In this document: positions 46,368 to 56,237 of the stretch, piece after piece
Position numbering within the stretch: position 1 is the first letter of the stretch
Layout: each line of letters starts with the position of its first letter
DNA from: Roseivirga misakiensis
GTDB lineage: Bacteria > Bacteroidota > Bacteroidia > Cytophagales > Cyclobacteriaceae
Direction: 5' to 3'
Length of the DNA stretch: 64,000 bases
Assembly: GCF_001747105.1 (NCBI RefSeq)
Contig: NZ_MDGQ01000003.1
Location: forward strand, 496,001-560,000
Notes under the pieces: generated by a model
Database searches by the model: none
Told to the model about the DNA's origin: nothing
What the model saw: the letters and a program-made list of their open reading frames with translations, nothing else
Translations under genes and position numbers: made by a program

Positions 46368-46395
46368 AGCCGCCTCGATTTCTTCAAGACGGCTT
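46368..46395 (-). terminator. Terminator after the ABC permease gene
   Basis: Stem AAGCCGcCT / AGaCGGCTT (8 of 9 pairs) followed on the minus strand by TTTTATTTTG. Confidence 0.7.
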
Positions 46396-46415
46396 CTCAC
46401 TATTTTATTCGAGGC

Positions 46416-47747
46416 CTACACTTTCATTGTGAACCACTTGGCCAATGTTTTATAATTGACTTTCACGCCATACATCAAGATTCCGATTCGATAAATTCGA
46501 CCTGCGAACCAGATAGTTCCCATAAACCCTGCGATGAGCAATACCATCGATAAGGCGAGTTGCCAATCTGGCACCCCAAATGGTAATCGGGCCATCATAA
46601 TAATCGGTGATGTTAATGGTATTAATGACAGCGTTACTGCCAATCCTCCATTTGGATCTTCCAATACGAAAAACATTGACATGATAGCCGCTAGAATCGG
46701 TAGTATAATCGGAAACATAAATTGAGAGGCATCCTGAATACTATCAACCGCTGAACCAATAGCGGCATAAAGAGCCCCATATAGAAAATAAGCCCCTAAG
46801 AAGTAGAACAAAAAGCACAGTAAGATTTTCACCACAGGGACAGAGCCAATAAGGCTTCTTATCTCCATAACCATCTCTTGTTGCTCCGTCAGTTGTTCTA
46901 TGGCCTCTCCTGGGACTTGTTGTGAGGCGGCTTCCATAATGGCATCGCTATTTCCCGCCATGATACTCAGACCCACTGTTGAGAGTCCGCCAATCAGTAC
47001 AAACCATATTAAAAGTTGAGTAAAGCCTACTGCTCCTACACCAAGTACTTTACCCATCATTAATTGGAACGGGCGCACTGAGGAGACTATAACTTCTACG
47101 ATTCTACTCGTCTTTTCATCCAGTACTGATTGCATAATCTGCGATCCGTATATGAATATGAACATGTAGATCAAAAAGCCAGTACCATAGCCGATCGCGA
47201 AACTCAGTTTTGAATTACTCTTCTTCGTTTCTCCCGATTCGGATACATTAAAGGAACTTAGGTTAACACTCACTTGAAGGTTGTCTATAACGACTGGGTC
47301 TAAACCAGATTTCTCGAGCTTTATCTCCTCTAGTTTGTTTCTAATATTTCGCTCCATTCTATCGATGGAGGAGACACTAGCGTTCGTTTTAGAGTAAAGT
47401 TCAAAACCATCAAAATTCTTTACAGATACATCACTTAAGTCGACTTCAGGAATATAAAGCAGGCCAAAAGCGCCTTCGTCAATAAAGTTATTTTTAGCAG
47501 TTTCAAGCTCTCCTTCAATATATTTAAAGTTGTAACTGTTGACATCAAATACATCTTGAAAAAGGCCACTCTTATCGAGTACTAAAATTTCGTCACTTCT
47601 AGCGTCCTTTTCTCTTGTCGAAAAGTAAACGATCGTTACGATAATAGCCGGAAATATTAGCGGGGTAAGAATTGTAGCCAGTAAGAACGACTTCTTCTGA
47701 ACTCTTGTCAGGTATTCTCTTTTTAATACTAAAAATATCTGCTTCAT
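46416..47747 (-). CDS. ABC-2 type permease (NatB-like)
   Basis: A 443-residue membrane protein: one N-terminal helix (about 20-42), a large extracytoplasmic domain (about 45-180), then five or six helices (about 185-430), the topology of NatB/ABC-2 exporters. Motif VLDEKTSRIVEVIVSSVRPFQLMMGKVLGVG is the conserved coupling region. It pairs with the ATPase encoded just upstream, whose stop it overlaps by four bases. In B. subtilis NatAB exports Na+; the substrate here may differ. Confidence 0.9.
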   Translation of the reverse strand: MKQIFLVLKREYLTRVQKKSFLLATILTPLIFPAIIVTIVYFSTREKDARSDEILVLDKSGLFQDVFDVNSYNFKYIEGELETAKNNFIDEGAFGLLYIPEVDLSDVSVKNFDGFELYSKTNASVSSIDRMERNIRNKLEEIKLEKSGLDPVVIDNLQVSVNLSSFNVSESGETKKSNSKLSFAIGYGTGFLIYMFIFIYGSQIMQSVLDEKTSRIVEVIVSSVRPFQLMMGKVLGVGAVGFTQLLIWFVLIGGLSTVGLSIMAGNSDAIMEAASQQVPGEAIEQLTEQQEMVMEIRSLIGSVPVVKILLCFLFYFLGAYFLYGALYAAIGSAVDSIQDASQFMFPIILPILAAIMSMFFVLEDPNGGLAVTLSLIPLTSPIIMMARLPFGVPDWQLALSMVLLIAGFMGTIWFAGRIYRIGILMYGVKVNYKTLAKWFTMKV

Positions 47748-48655
47748 GATTGCCCTCCTTCTACTATGTTGATGAAAATGTCATTGATTGATGGTATCAC
47801 TTCAACGAATGAGTGCACCTCTACAAGACTTATAAGTTCCTTTAGAATATCATTTGGTGAATGTCCCTCTCCTGCTTGAATTGTAGATTCCGAAAGGTTA
47901 TCTTCTAAGGTCTGAGTGTTCATTACGTCAAAATTGGCACTCAGCCCGTTCAATGAACCTTTATAGCTCACGACGTACTTACCTGATTTATAAGAGTTCT
48001 TGATCTCCTTTTTGGTACCATCAAGGATCTTTTGAGATTTATTGATCAAGGCAATATCATCACAGAGTTGTTCTACAGATTCCATTCTATGTGTGGAAAA
48101 TATGACTGTAGCGCCTCTTTCTCTTAATTCAAAAATCTCATCCTTTATGAGGTTGGCATTTACTGGATCGAACCCTGAAAAAGGCTCATCCAAGATTAGA
48201 ATCTCCGGCTCATGCATTACTGTAGCGATGAACTGAATTTTCTGTGCCATCCCTTTCGAAAGGTCTTCGACTTTTTTACCAGCCCACTCGGTAAGGCCCA
48301 TTTTATCAAGCCAGTGCTTGATCCTTCTTTTGGCCTCTGATGTAGATAGCCCTTTTAGCTGCGCCAGATACATTAATTGCTGGCCAACTTTCATTTTTTT
48401 ATAAAGGCCACGCTCCTCTGGCAAGTAACCTATAGTAGTTACATGTTTGGGGTTGAGTTTTTCACCGTTAATGGTGATCTCACCTTCATCAGACATAATG
48501 ATCTGATTAATAATACGGATGAGTGTGGTTTTTCCAGCGCCATTTGGTCCTAGTAGACCAAATATGGATTGCTTGGGTATAGCAATGCTCACGTTATCTA
48601 GGGCTTTATGGGCCGCGTAGTTCTTCGTGACATTGTTTGCTTCAAGAATATTCAA
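47744..48655 (-). CDS. ABC transporter ATP-binding protein (NatA-like)
   Basis: A 303-residue ATPase from a TTG start at 48655 (LNILEANNVTKNY); a longer reading from 48754 adds 33 residues with no family match, so the TTG is preferred. Motifs: Walker A GLLGPNGAGKTTLI, Q loop, signature LSKGMAQKIQF, Walker B ILILDEPFSGFDP, and H loop FSTHRM. The C-terminal 90 residues match the NatA-type extension. It powers the permease encoded downstream. Confidence 0.92.
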   Translation of the reverse strand: MNILEANNVTKNYAAHKALDNVSIAIPKQSIFGLLGPNGAGKTTLIRIINQIIMSDEGEITINGEKLNPKHVTTIGYLPEERGLYKKMKVGQQLMYLAQLKGLSTSEAKRRIKHWLDKMGLTEWAGKKVEDLSKGMAQKIQFIATVMHEPEILILDEPFSGFDPVNANLIKDEIFELRERGATVIFSTHRMESVEQLCDDIALINKSQKILDGTKKEIKNSYKSGKYVVSYKGSLNGLSANFDVMNTQTLEDNLSESTIQAGEGHSPNDILKELISLVEVHSFVEVIPSINDIFINIVEGGQS

Positions 48656-48812
48656 TGCCGTGTCAATTTTAGTGGTGATTAAAATTAATGCCTTTAAAGG
48701 ATCAAACCTAAAAAGCACCCTAAATTGAAAAATGCTTTGAATACTAAGAATCAAATAACGGTAAGCGGAAGATTATCAGCGCCTTCGGATTTTTTGACCG
48801 TTGAGAGTTGGC

Positions 48813-49697
48813 TTACTTAGCAAACAGTACGCTTCCCATGGAAACATCAATATTAAACTCAAGTAAATTCTCTGCGTCTGCCTCATAGCTTTCACTGACA
48901 AAAACTCGTTTGCGAATTTCTGAATAACCTGGTGGGACTTTGAACTTACGATAAGATGTACCCTTTAACCTGATGATAATTGGCAAATCATCGGCTGGTA
49001 GATTGATTTCTAATGAGCCTGCCCCTACTCTTGCCCAAATGGCGCTAGATGTTAGCGGAGATTCTTCAAAATCAAGAACTAAAGAACCAATTCCGACCTC
49101 GGCAAGGATATTTTTTGCTCGGGCTAGATTCAATCGCTCGATTTCTATGTCACCCAAATCAACACTTACCATAAAAGTGTCCATCTCCATCTTATTTTTC
49201 ATCTTGGAGAGGTATCCCACCTTTACATGAGCATTACCTGAAGTAACTTTCAAATTTTCTACGGCAATATCTGATAGGTCTATATATGCTTTACCAACGC
49301 CATAGGCTAAGTCTAACCTATAGGGTTTATAATCTGTAAAATAGATGTTCCAATAGTTGTCGTCATCCATCTTCTTTCTTCCCAAGATTTTAGAAACCTT
49401 GGTACCGAAACCTTCTTTGCCATTGTCCTTAAGGTTTAACCAAGCATTTAAGGTTTCTCCACGATGAAGCTGACCAAATTCGCTAGTGATATATTCTTCT
49501 TTGTGATTGCCAAGGATATTAATGGGCGTGTTTCCCTTTCGAGTCCTGATTTCGCAGGTGCCAGAGGCGGCTTTGAGATAAAAATTTACAAAAGAACAGG
49601 AATCTCTATCCTGTACTGTAAAATGCTTTTTTGTTTGCCCCAACACATTCACCCCTGCAATTCCTACTACGGCTAACAGTAAAAGTACTTTTTGCAT
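48813..49697 (-). CDS. Secreted toastrack-type (LiaF-like) beta protein
   Basis: A 294-residue protein with a signal peptide (ends GVNVLGQ). The C-terminal part has a ladder of short beta strands: YRLDLAYGVGKAYIDLSDI, NLKVTSGNAHVKVGYLS, FMVSVDLGDIEIERLNL, EVGIGSLVLDFEE, ARVGAGSLEINLP. This is the pattern of LiaF-C/DUF2154 'toastrack' domains, which sense or scaffold envelope stress proteins. No membrane domain is present, so it would be periplasmic. It precedes the ABC transporter genes on the same strand, with 157 bases between. Confidence 0.7.
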   Translation of the reverse strand: MQKVLLLLAVVGIAGVNVLGQTKKHFTVQDRDSCSFVNFYLKAASGTCEIRTRKGNTPINILGNHKEEYITSEFGQLHRGETLNAWLNLKDNGKEGFGTKVSKILGRKKMDDDNYWNIYFTDYKPYRLDLAYGVGKAYIDLSDIAVENLKVTSGNAHVKVGYLSKMKNKMEMDTFMVSVDLGDIEIERLNLARAKNILAEVGIGSLVLDFEESPLTSSAIWARVGAGSLEINLPADDLPIIIRLKGTSYRKFKVPPGYSEIRKRVFVSESYEADAENLLEFNIDVSMGSVLFAK

Positions 49698-49792
49698 TCA
49701 GTTGGTTACGTTTGGTTTAACGCTTGGGTTACAAAAATATGTTAGTGATTACCCAAACAACTCATAAATCAATATGATTTTCTCGAATAAAA

Positions 49793-49813
49793 AAAGCCGC
49801 TCAAGGCGGCTTT
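49793..49813 (-). terminator. Terminator after dnaJ
   Basis: Perfect 8-bp stem AAAGCCGC / GCGGCTTT with a 5-base loop, followed on the minus strand by a T run. Confidence 0.82.
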
Positions 49814-49835
49814 AAGTTTTTGAATCAAATTTTTC

Positions 49836-50954
49836 TTAGAAGAACTCTCGAATTCTATCAAAGAACCCCTTTTCTCCTTTGCCTGGTTTAGGGGCAAAGT
49901 TTTCTGAAACGCGCAGTTTTTCGAGCATCTCTGACTCTTCGCGCGATAGCTTTTTAGGCGTCCAGACGTTTACATGTATCAACTGGTCACCTTTGCCGTA
50001 GCCATTAATATCCTTGATACCTTTCCCTCTTAACCTGAGTATTTTTCCACTCTGCGTACCTGGTTCCAATTTAATGCGCACTTTACCATCTATTGTTGGT
50101 ACTTCCATGCTTTGACCCAAGGCTGCATCTGCGAAATTCACGAACAAGTCATAAACCACGTTAGTACCATCTCTTTGAAGTGACTCATGTGGTAACTCTT
50201 CAATTACAATTAACAAATCTCCTGGAACTCCTCCACCCGGGGCCATATTTCCTTTGCCAGACATGGATAATTGCATTCCATCGCCAACACCAGCTGGTAT
50301 TTTAATAGGAATTACTTCCTCTTGCATTTCTAACCCAGTGCTATCTACTCCCGGAGGTCGTTTATCAATCACCTGACCACTACCACTACAAGTGCTACAA
50401 GTTGTAGCAGAAACCATTTGACCGAGCATAGTATTTACTACCTTCTTCATTTGGCCTGATCCACCACAAGTACCACAGGTTTTAAAGGTCACGCCAGAGG
50501 CATTTACCAGTCGGTTTACCTTAATTTTCTTTTCAACGCCGTTGGCTATTTCTTCTAGATTAAGCTTTAACTTGATCCTTAAGGCCGATCCTTTTCTTTG
50601 TCTACGGCCGCCTCCGCCGCCGCCAAAGAAACTATCGAAAGGGCTGCCTCCGCCACCACCGAAGATGTCGCCGAATTGTGAGAATATGTCTTCCATATTC
50701 ATTCCACCGCCGCCGCCTCCAAAGCCGCCTCTCATGCCATCGTGGCCAAAGCGATCGTACTGAGCTCTTTTTTCTGCGTTACTCAACACTTCATACGCCT
50801 CTGCTGCTTCTTTGAACTTCTCTTCTGCCGTAGGATCGTCTGGATTTTTATCGGGGTGGAACTTAATTGCCAACTTCCGATAAGCTTTTTTCATCTCATC
50901 TTCCGTAGCACCTTTGCTAACCCCTAGAATTTCGTAGTAATCTCTTTTAGCCAT
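49836..50954 (-). CDS. dnaJ: Chaperone DnaJ with reduced zinc centre
   Basis: A 372-residue co-chaperone: J domain with HPD ([11 protein letters not shown], about residues 31-41), a long Gly/Phe-rich region (about 75-120), and a zinc domain. It has only two CxxCxGxG motifs (CGTCGGSG and CSTCSGSG) where classical DnaJ has four, so one zinc site instead of two. This is a known variant in Bacteroidota. C-terminal substrate domains follow ([21 protein letters not shown]). It stimulates the DnaK ATPase. Downstream of grpE by three bases. Confidence 0.96.
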   Translation of the reverse strand: MAKRDYYEILGVSKGATEDEMKKAYRKLAIKFHPDKNPDDPTAEEKFKEAAEAYEVLSNAEKRAQYDRFGHDGMRGGFGGGGGGMNMEDIFSQFGDIFGGGGGSPFDSFFGGGGGGRRQRKGSALRIKLKLNLEEIANGVEKKIKVNRLVNASGVTFKTCGTCGGSGQMKKVVNTMLGQMVSATTCSTCSGSGQVIDKRPPGVDSTGLEMQEEVIPIKIPAGVGDGMQLSMSGKGNMAPGGGVPGDLLIVIEELPHESLQRDGTNVVYDLFVNFADAALGQSMEVPTIDGKVRIKLEPGTQSGKILRLRGKGIKDINGYGKGDQLIHVNVWTPKKLSREESEMLEKLRVSENFAPKPGKGEKGFFDRIREFF

Positions 50955-50957
50955 ATT

Positions 50958-51551
50958 TTAGGAACCTATAACCACCTTTGCAAAACGAATTACCTTATCT
51001 CCCAGATAGTATCCTTTTTCGACGGTATCAATGATTTTACCTTTCAACTTTTTCTCTTCTACTGGAAACTGAGTCACTGCTTCGTGCAAATCAGCATCGA
51101 AATCAGTTCCTTTCTTAGTTTCCATCACTTTCAGGCCTTTACCTTCGAGCGTCTTATATATTTTATTGTGAATGAGGCTAAATCCTTCTTTTAGAGAGTC
51201 AACATCATCTTGTTTTTCGTTGGCTTGATTGGCTCTTTCGAAATCATCAATTGTTGGCAGTAAATCTGTCATTAGGTCAGCCGAAGCTGTTTTGACTAAT
51301 TCGATTCTTTCTTTCGCATTTCTTCTTCTGAAGTTTTCGAATTCAGAATACAGACGAAGATATTTATCTTTTGCTTCTGCCAATTCTACTTGAAGCTTTT
51401 CCTCAGCTGTCAATTCTTCTACTTCCTCTTCCAATTCAGCATCATTATCAACTTCTGAATCGCTGTTTTCCGCAGTATCGACTACTTGCTCTTCAGTTGC
51501 TGCGTTAGTTGTCTCTTCAACCGTTTCTTTCGTCTCCTTATCTTTTGCCAT
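50958..51551 (-). CDS. grpE: Nucleotide exchange factor GrpE
   Basis: A 197-residue protein. An acidic, disordered N-terminus (about residues 1-50) leads into the long coiled coil (ELAEAKDKYLRLYSEFENFRR) and the C-terminal beta-wing (VEKGYYLGDKVIRFAKVVIG). It releases ADP from DnaK. The operon order grpE-dnaJ, apart from dnaK, is common in the phylum. No CIRCE element is visible upstream. Confidence 0.97.
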   Translation of the reverse strand: MAKDKETKETVEETTNAATEEQVVDTAENSDSEVDNDAELEEEVEELTAEEKLQVELAEAKDKYLRLYSEFENFRRRNAKERIELVKTASADLMTDLLPTIDDFERANQANEKQDDVDSLKEGFSLIHNKIYKTLEGKGLKVMETKKGTDFDADLHEAVTQFPVEEKKLKGKIIDTVEKGYYLGDKVIRFAKVVIGS

Positions 51552-51783
51552 TTTTGCTTATTCTAAACTTTCTGGCCTTGAGCAATTTTACTGCCAATGC
51601 CAAATAAGTGTCAATATGACATGATCAGCCACGAAATCGGCGCATACTCAAATCACCCTTTAATCATTGGGGACAACCAAAAGCCCGAAATACTCGTCTA
51701 AGGGACATTAGAACGCCCGCCCCTCCGATCCAAAGGATTTTTTAGTGGGGCTTTATATATTTTTCACAAACCAAAAATCAACT

Positions 51784-52905
51784 ATGAAACACAAGTACAT
51801 TTATTCCTTACTATGTATGGTTGCGCTTGCATTTGCAGGTACAAGCGCAATGGCACAGGGAAGCGTAACAGTACCCCGCGCTGCTAGTCCAGCAGCTGAG
51901 GTGAGCCAAACAATCGGTATTTCAAAAGTCTCTGTCAATTATTCTAGACCTTCTGTCAATGGCAGAACGGGTAAGATTTGGGGTCAATTAGTACCTTATG
52001 GTTATACAAATCTTGGATTTGGTAATGGAGGTGATAACCCGTGGAGGGCTGGTGCCAATGAAAACACTGTGATTACTTTTTCTCACGATGTAAAAGTAGA
52101 GGGCAAAGATTTAGCCGCAGGAGCTTATGGCTTACACATTGCAGTTTTCGAAAACGGTGATGCCGAGATTATCTTTTCTGAAAATACGACGTCCTGGGGT
52201 AGTTATTTTTATCTACAGTCCGAAGATGCTTTAAGGGTGAAGGTCAAATCTGCTGATCATGCATTCACTGAATCTTTGACTTATAGCTTTGCTGATTTGA
52301 CTCCAAATTCAGCTAACCTCGTTTTGGATTGGGAAAACAAGAGATTCCCGATCAATATAGCGTTTGACGTTCATGACATCGTTGTTGAAAATGCCAAAAA
52401 CGAATTAAGAAGCACAGCTGGCTTTGGATTTCAAGGTCCATTAAGTGCAGCACAGTATTTGGCGAGCAATAACATTCAGTTAGATCAAGCACTGACTTGG
52501 GCAAATCAAGCGATCGCGTTGCAGAAAAACGCTAATACCCTTGGTTTAAAAGGGCAAATCCTTTTCGCTTCAAACAAAAATGAAGAGGCTTATGCCGCCA
52601 TGGATGAAATGGTCGATCACCCGACGGCCCAACCAAATAACTTTTACAACTATGGCGTCCAGTTGCTGACAAAGGACGAAGATGATCGTGCATTATCGTT
52701 ATTCGAAAAGATGAATAAACGTTTTGAAAACAATGTGTTTGCACAACACGGATTGGCCCGAGCCTATTCTGCTAAAGGCAACTTTAAAAAGGCACTGAAA
52801 TTTGAGCGTATGGCTTTAAATAATCCTGGCCTTCCTCCAGGTAATGGCCCTGCGATTCAAAACTTCATCAATAAGCTAGAAAAAGGGGAAGACATTAACC
52901 CTTAA
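51784..52905 (+). CDS. DUF2911 protein with C-terminal TPRs
   Basis: A 373-residue secreted protein with a signal peptide (ends SAMAQ); the ATG at 51784 is preferred to a GTG 13 codons upstream. DUF2911 covers about residues 20-180: PRAASPAAEVSQTIGISKVSVNYSRPSVNGR spans the start, and NPWRAGANENTVITFSHDV and YGLHIAVFENG follow. TPR-like helices (about 240-370, LDQALTWANQAIALQ, DRALSLFEKMNKRFENN, GNFKKALKFERMALN) form the end. The function of DUF2911 is unknown. Flanked by its own terminator. Confidence 0.9.
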   Translation: MKHKYIYSLLCMVALAFAGTSAMAQGSVTVPRAASPAAEVSQTIGISKVSVNYSRPSVNGRTGKIWGQLVPYGYTNLGFGNGGDNPWRAGANENTVITFSHDVKVEGKDLAAGAYGLHIAVFENGDAEIIFSENTTSWGSYFYLQSEDALRVKVKSADHAFTESLTYSFADLTPNSANLVLDWENKRFPINIAFDVHDIVVENAKNELRSTAGFGFQGPLSAAQYLASNNIQLDQALTWANQAIALQKNANTLGLKGQILFASNKNEEAYAAMDEMVDHPTAQPNNFYNYGVQLLTKDEDDRALSLFEKMNKRFENNVFAQHGLARAYSAKGNFKKALKFERMALNNPGLPPGNGPAIQNFINKLEKGEDINP

Positions 52906-52921
52906 CCAGAATTAAGTCATT

Positions 52922-52970
52922 AAAAAAGCCGCTTAGCGACCTTATTTTGGTTGTGCTAAGCGGCTTTTTT
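52922..52970. terminator. Bidirectional terminator between DUF2911 and obgE
   Basis: Perfect 16-bp inverted repeat AAAAAAGCCGCTTAGC / GCTAAGCGGCTTTTTT around a 17-base loop; the strongest terminator in the window, serving both converging genes. Confidence 0.92.
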
Positions 52971-52982
52971 GAATAGTGTCAA

Positions 52983-53975
52983 TTAAGCGTTAATCAAACT
53001 CCAAATTTTATCCTTCAACTCTTGTAGTCCACTTTGAACTACCGAAGAGATAAACAATGTATCGACACCCTCTGGTAAATCTTGCTTGATTTCTTCTATT
53101 AACTCCTCATCGAGCATATCGCTTTTTGAAACGGCTAGAATTCTGTTCTTATCGAGTAGTTCAGGGTTGAACTTCCTCAATTCTGCCAATAGTATTTCGT
53201 ACTCTTTTTTGATGTCATCAGCATCGGCAGGCACTAAGAATAGTAAGATAGAATTTCTCTCTATATGCCTCAAAAACCGAAGACCGAGCCCTTTTCCTTC
53301 TGCTGCTCCTTCAATAATTCCGGGAATATCTGCCATCACGAAAGACTTATGATCGCGATAGGCCACTACGCCCAAATTCGGAACTAGTGTTGTAAATGGA
53401 TAATCGGCGATCTCAGGTTTGGCTGCAGAAACCACTGAAAGTAAGGTTGACTTACCGGCATTTGGGAAGCCTACTAACCCTACATCTGCCAAAAGTTTTA
53501 ATTCAAGGACACATAGCTTTTCCTGACCTTCTTCTCCAGGCTGAGCGTAACGCGGTGTCTGTTTGGTAGCTGTTTTGAAATTCTCATTTCCCAAGCCACC
53601 TCTTCCACCAGGTAATAAAATAACCTCTTGCCCTTCTTCCGTAACTTCCACAAGCACTTCGCCTGTTTCTTCTGATCTTGCTACTGTCCCCAAGGGCACA
53701 TCTAGGTAAATATCTTTACCATCAGCTCCCGAGCTTCTTTGGCCACTTCCTCCTTCGCCATTTTCGGCTGTTACATGCTTGCGATATCTTAAGTGAAGCA
53801 ATGTCCAAAGTTGCGTATTACCTCTAAGGATTATATTACCACCACGACCACCATTTCCACCATCTGGACCTCCTTTTGGCACGTGCTTTTCTCTTCGAAA
53901 ACTCACAGCACCTGGACCGCCATTTCCTGAACGACAGTATATTCTTACGTGATCTATGAAGTTTGAACTCGCCAT
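52983..53975 (-). CDS. obgE: GTPase Obg
   Basis: A 330-residue GTPase, started at the ATG at 53975 ([20 protein letters not shown]) which fits the family. The N-terminal Gly-rich Obg fold ([32 protein letters not shown]) is followed by G1 [27 protein letters not shown], and AVSKSDM at the G4 position. It links ribosome assembly and stress signalling. It follows adk, with a terminator between, so it has its own or read-through transcription. Confidence 0.97.
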   Translation of the reverse strand: MASSNFIDHVRIYCRSGNGGPGAVSFRREKHVPKGGPDGGNGGRGGNIILRGNTQLWTLLHLRYRKHVTAENGEGGSGQRSSGADGKDIYLDVPLGTVARSEETGEVLVEVTEEGQEVILLPGGRGGLGNENFKTATKQTPRYAQPGEEGQEKLCVLELKLLADVGLVGFPNAGKSTLLSVVSAAKPEIADYPFTTLVPNLGVVAYRDHKSFVMADIPGIIEGAAEGKGLGLRFLRHIERNSILLFLVPADADDIKKEYEILLAELRKFNPELLDKNRILAVSKSDMLDEELIEEIKQDLPEGVDTLFISSVVQSGLQELKDKIWSLINA

Positions 53976-53993
53976 TGTTAGAATCAATAAAAA

Positions 53994-54015
53994 AAGATGA
54001 CCCTAGGGTCATCTT
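53994..54015 (-). terminator. Terminator between adk and obgE
   Basis: Perfect palindrome of 22 bases (AAGATGACCCT and its inverse) with a T run on the minus strand; it lies just before obgE, so obgE expression needs read-through or a promoter in this gap. Confidence 0.75.
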
Positions 54016-54037
54016 CAAGTTAAGTTTTTATTCGGCA

Positions 54038-54616
54038 TTACGCCATATGCGAACTGATCGCTTCTGAGATATCGGCAAAGATTCCTTCAATAGTACCCAC
54101 ACCATTTATCTTACATGTTTTACCCTGACCTTCGTAGAAAGTGGCCACTGGTAAGGTCTTATTGGTGTATTCTTGAATTCTAACGTTGATTTTTTCTTCG
54201 TTCTGATCGTCAGCACGTCCTGAAGTTTTACCTCGTTCTAACAGTCGCTTTTTCAGTTCGTCTTGCGGTACATCCAGCATAACCATACAGCCGATAGCCG
54301 TTTGATGCTTTTCTAGTAGTACATCCAAGGCTTCTGCTTGCGCCACCGTTCTTGGAAATCCATCGAAGATAAAACCCTTGGCTCCTGTATTGTCATTCAG
54401 AAAGTCCTCTACCATGCCGATAACCACTTCATCTGGCACTAGTTTGCCATTATCCATGTAGGATCTTGCCTCTTTACCAAGCTGAGTTCCCTCACCTAAA
54501 TGCTTTCTAAATAAATCTCCTGTTGATATATGTTTTAACCCGAATTGGTTAATTATTTTCTCGCTTTGCGTTCCCTTTCCTGCACCTGGAGGACCGAATA
54601 ATACAATGTTGATCAT
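54038..54616 (-). CDS. adk: Adenylate kinase
   Basis: A 192-residue enzyme started at 54616 (MINIVLFGPPGAGKGTQSE), which matches the family start. P-loop GPPGAGKGT, NMP-binding GLKHISTGDLFR and GFPRTVAQAE, and LLERGKTSGRADDQNE at the LID, here the short form without zinc Cys. It converts AMP and ATP to two ADP. An own -7 box lies between it and hpt. Confidence 0.97.
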   Translation of the reverse strand: MINIVLFGPPGAGKGTQSEKIINQFGLKHISTGDLFRKHLGEGTQLGKEARSYMDNGKLVPDEVVIGMVEDFLNDNTGAKGFIFDGFPRTVAQAEALDVLLEKHQTAIGCMVMLDVPQDELKKRLLERGKTSGRADDQNEEKINVRIQEYTNKTLPVATFYEGQGKTCKINGVGTIEGIFADISEAISSHMA

Positions 54617-54640
54617 TAATTGATTGGATTTAACAAGCTG

Positions 54641-54648
54641 CAAATATA
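54641..54648 (-). promoter_or_regulatory. -7 box TATATTTG for adk
   Basis: TATATTTG on the minus strand, 25 bases before the adk ATG, in the short gap after hpt. No TTG at the preferred -33 spacing. Confidence 0.45.
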
Positions 54649-54652
54649 AGGA

Positions 54653-55198
54653 TTATACTTGGTCCTGCTTTAGTTGATAAATATCTTTAAAATTCCTTCC
54701 ATACCCGTCGTAATCGAGCCCATAACCGACTACAAACTTCTCAGGTATATCGAAACCGCGATACCTTATATCTAGCTCGCATTGCAAGGCATCGGGCTTG
54801 ACCAATAGCGTGGCAATTTCGATTGAATTAGGATTTAGTGTATGAAAATACTTGAGGGCTTTCTCCATCGTGAGACCTGTATCTACAATATCTTCCACCA
54901 AGATAATGTCTCGCCCAGATACGTCTTCCTGCAAATTCATAACGGTACGAACTTCTCCTGTACTCTTGGTTCCTTCGTATGAAGATAGCCTTACAAAGGT
55001 GACTTCACAGGGTATAGATACTTCTTTAAAAAGGTCGCTACAAAACATAAACGCTCCGTTTAAAACGCCAATAATAAGCGGCGATTTCCCATGATAATCA
55101 GAAGAAATTCGCTTGCCCATATCTTGGACGGCCTGCTGTATCTCGTCTTCTCTAAGAAATGGCTCAAATGTTTTGTTATGTACTGTAATATGATTCAC
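54653..55198 (-). CDS. hpt: Hypoxanthine phosphoribosyltransferase
   Basis: A 181-residue purine-salvage enzyme. The PRPP-binding motif is IILVEDIVDTGLTMEKAL (about residues 95-112), and GVLNGAFMFCSDL and FVVGYGLDYDGYGRN (about 155-169) match the family. It makes IMP or GMP from hypoxanthine or guanine. It lies upstream of adk and obgE on the same strand, an order often kept in Bacteroidota, linking nucleotide supply with growth. Confidence 0.96.
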   Translation of the reverse strand: MNHITVHNKTFEPFLREDEIQQAVQDMGKRISSDYHGKSPLIIGVLNGAFMFCSDLFKEVSIPCEVTFVRLSSYEGTKSTGEVRTVMNLQEDVSGRDIILVEDIVDTGLTMEKALKYFHTLNPNSIEIATLLVKPDALQCELDIRYRGFDIPEKFVVGYGLDYDGYGRNFKDIYQLKQDQV

Positions 55199-55231
55199 CC
55201 AGCTTGAAAATTATTGGTCGACAGAAGGTAG

Positions 55232-56146
55232 TTATAATTTTTGCATCAACACTCGATAGAGGTCAATCATGCAGGCAATATCATGTTTGTGAACGATTTC
55301 ATCTGGACTATGTACGTTGTCCTCTGGGGCGCCCACGAAGCACCAATCGAAAGGGTATGGCGATACTTGGAGTTCGCGCCCATCACTGGAACCTGCCCCT
55401 TCGACTTCCAACTGAAAATCAACACCACTTTCTCTAGCTATCGCTATTATTTTATCAATGAAACTTCTTCGAGGGACATTTCTGTCGCGCATGGAAATAG
55501 CCACGCCTTCTCCATGTACAACCCCTTCTGTAATCCAAGTAATGTCAGAAATTAAGGCTTGCCTCACTCCCCATTCTTCATAAATATATTTAGCAAGGTA
55601 TGGAACAGAACCTCCACCATGTTCTTCCCAGCACGAGAAGACAATCACGCCATTCTCTAAGGTTTCGGCAACCTTGAGCGCGTTAAATACACCCAAACGA
55701 TTGTCTAGATAACAGGACTGAACAAATTCATCGGTTTCGCGAAAATCCTTTTTAAAGACTAGCTCTGTCCCTCTGTCTATTCCTCGAGGAAATTTATAAT
55801 GCAAGTCCCCGTCGTTTTCTAGTAATTCGCATTCGATAAATCCCAGACTATCTTGCCCAACTAATCGATAACCGCTTTCAGCTTTTGGCCCACCGATCGG
55901 CACCAACTGATCTTGATAACGGACGGTAAACCCTATACTATCCATATGGGCAAAAATCGCTGTTTTCGGGTTTCCAAACTTCAAGACTATAGCATCTTGA
56001 AATAAGTCTCCTTCGTGGATTTCTGGCACCACCTTCCACTCTGCCTGATGCTGGTTAATATATTCCAAAAGGAAAGTTTTCATACCCACTTCATTTCCCG
56101 AAGGAGCATGAATTCCACATAGTTGATCTAAGAGTGAAAAGTCCAT
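55232..56146 (-). CDS. M42-family aminopeptidase
   Basis: A 304-residue metallopeptidase started at the ATG at 56146 (MDFSLLDQLCGIHAPSGNE), which removes an overlap with upp that a longer reading would create. Two-metal ligands are visible: His in FAHMDSIGF, Asp in SCYLDNRLG, Glu-Glu in CWEEHGGG, Asp in SDITWITEG and His in NVHSPDE. M42 enzymes are large cytoplasmic oligomers that trim peptides; this one is shorter than the usual 340-360. Divergent from upp. Confidence 0.9.
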   Translation of the reverse strand: MDFSLLDQLCGIHAPSGNEVGMKTFLLEYINQHQAEWKVVPEIHEGDLFQDAIVLKFGNPKTAIFAHMDSIGFTVRYQDQLVPIGGPKAESGYRLVGQDSLGFIECELLENDGDLHYKFPRGIDRGTELVFKKDFRETDEFVQSCYLDNRLGVFNALKVAETLENGVIVFSCWEEHGGGSVPYLAKYIYEEWGVRQALISDITWITEGVVHGEGVAISMRDRNVPRRSFIDKIIAIARESGVDFQLEVEGAGSSDGRELQVSPYPFDWCFVGAPEDNVHSPDEIVHKHDIACMIDLYRVLMQKL

Positions 56147-56237
56147 GTAAATAATTTCAAGTAAAATTAAGATAGACGCAACACTTTGTTGTTGTTGAAG
56201 TATAGAAAAATATAAATTGCCTTTCGAAACCTGACCT

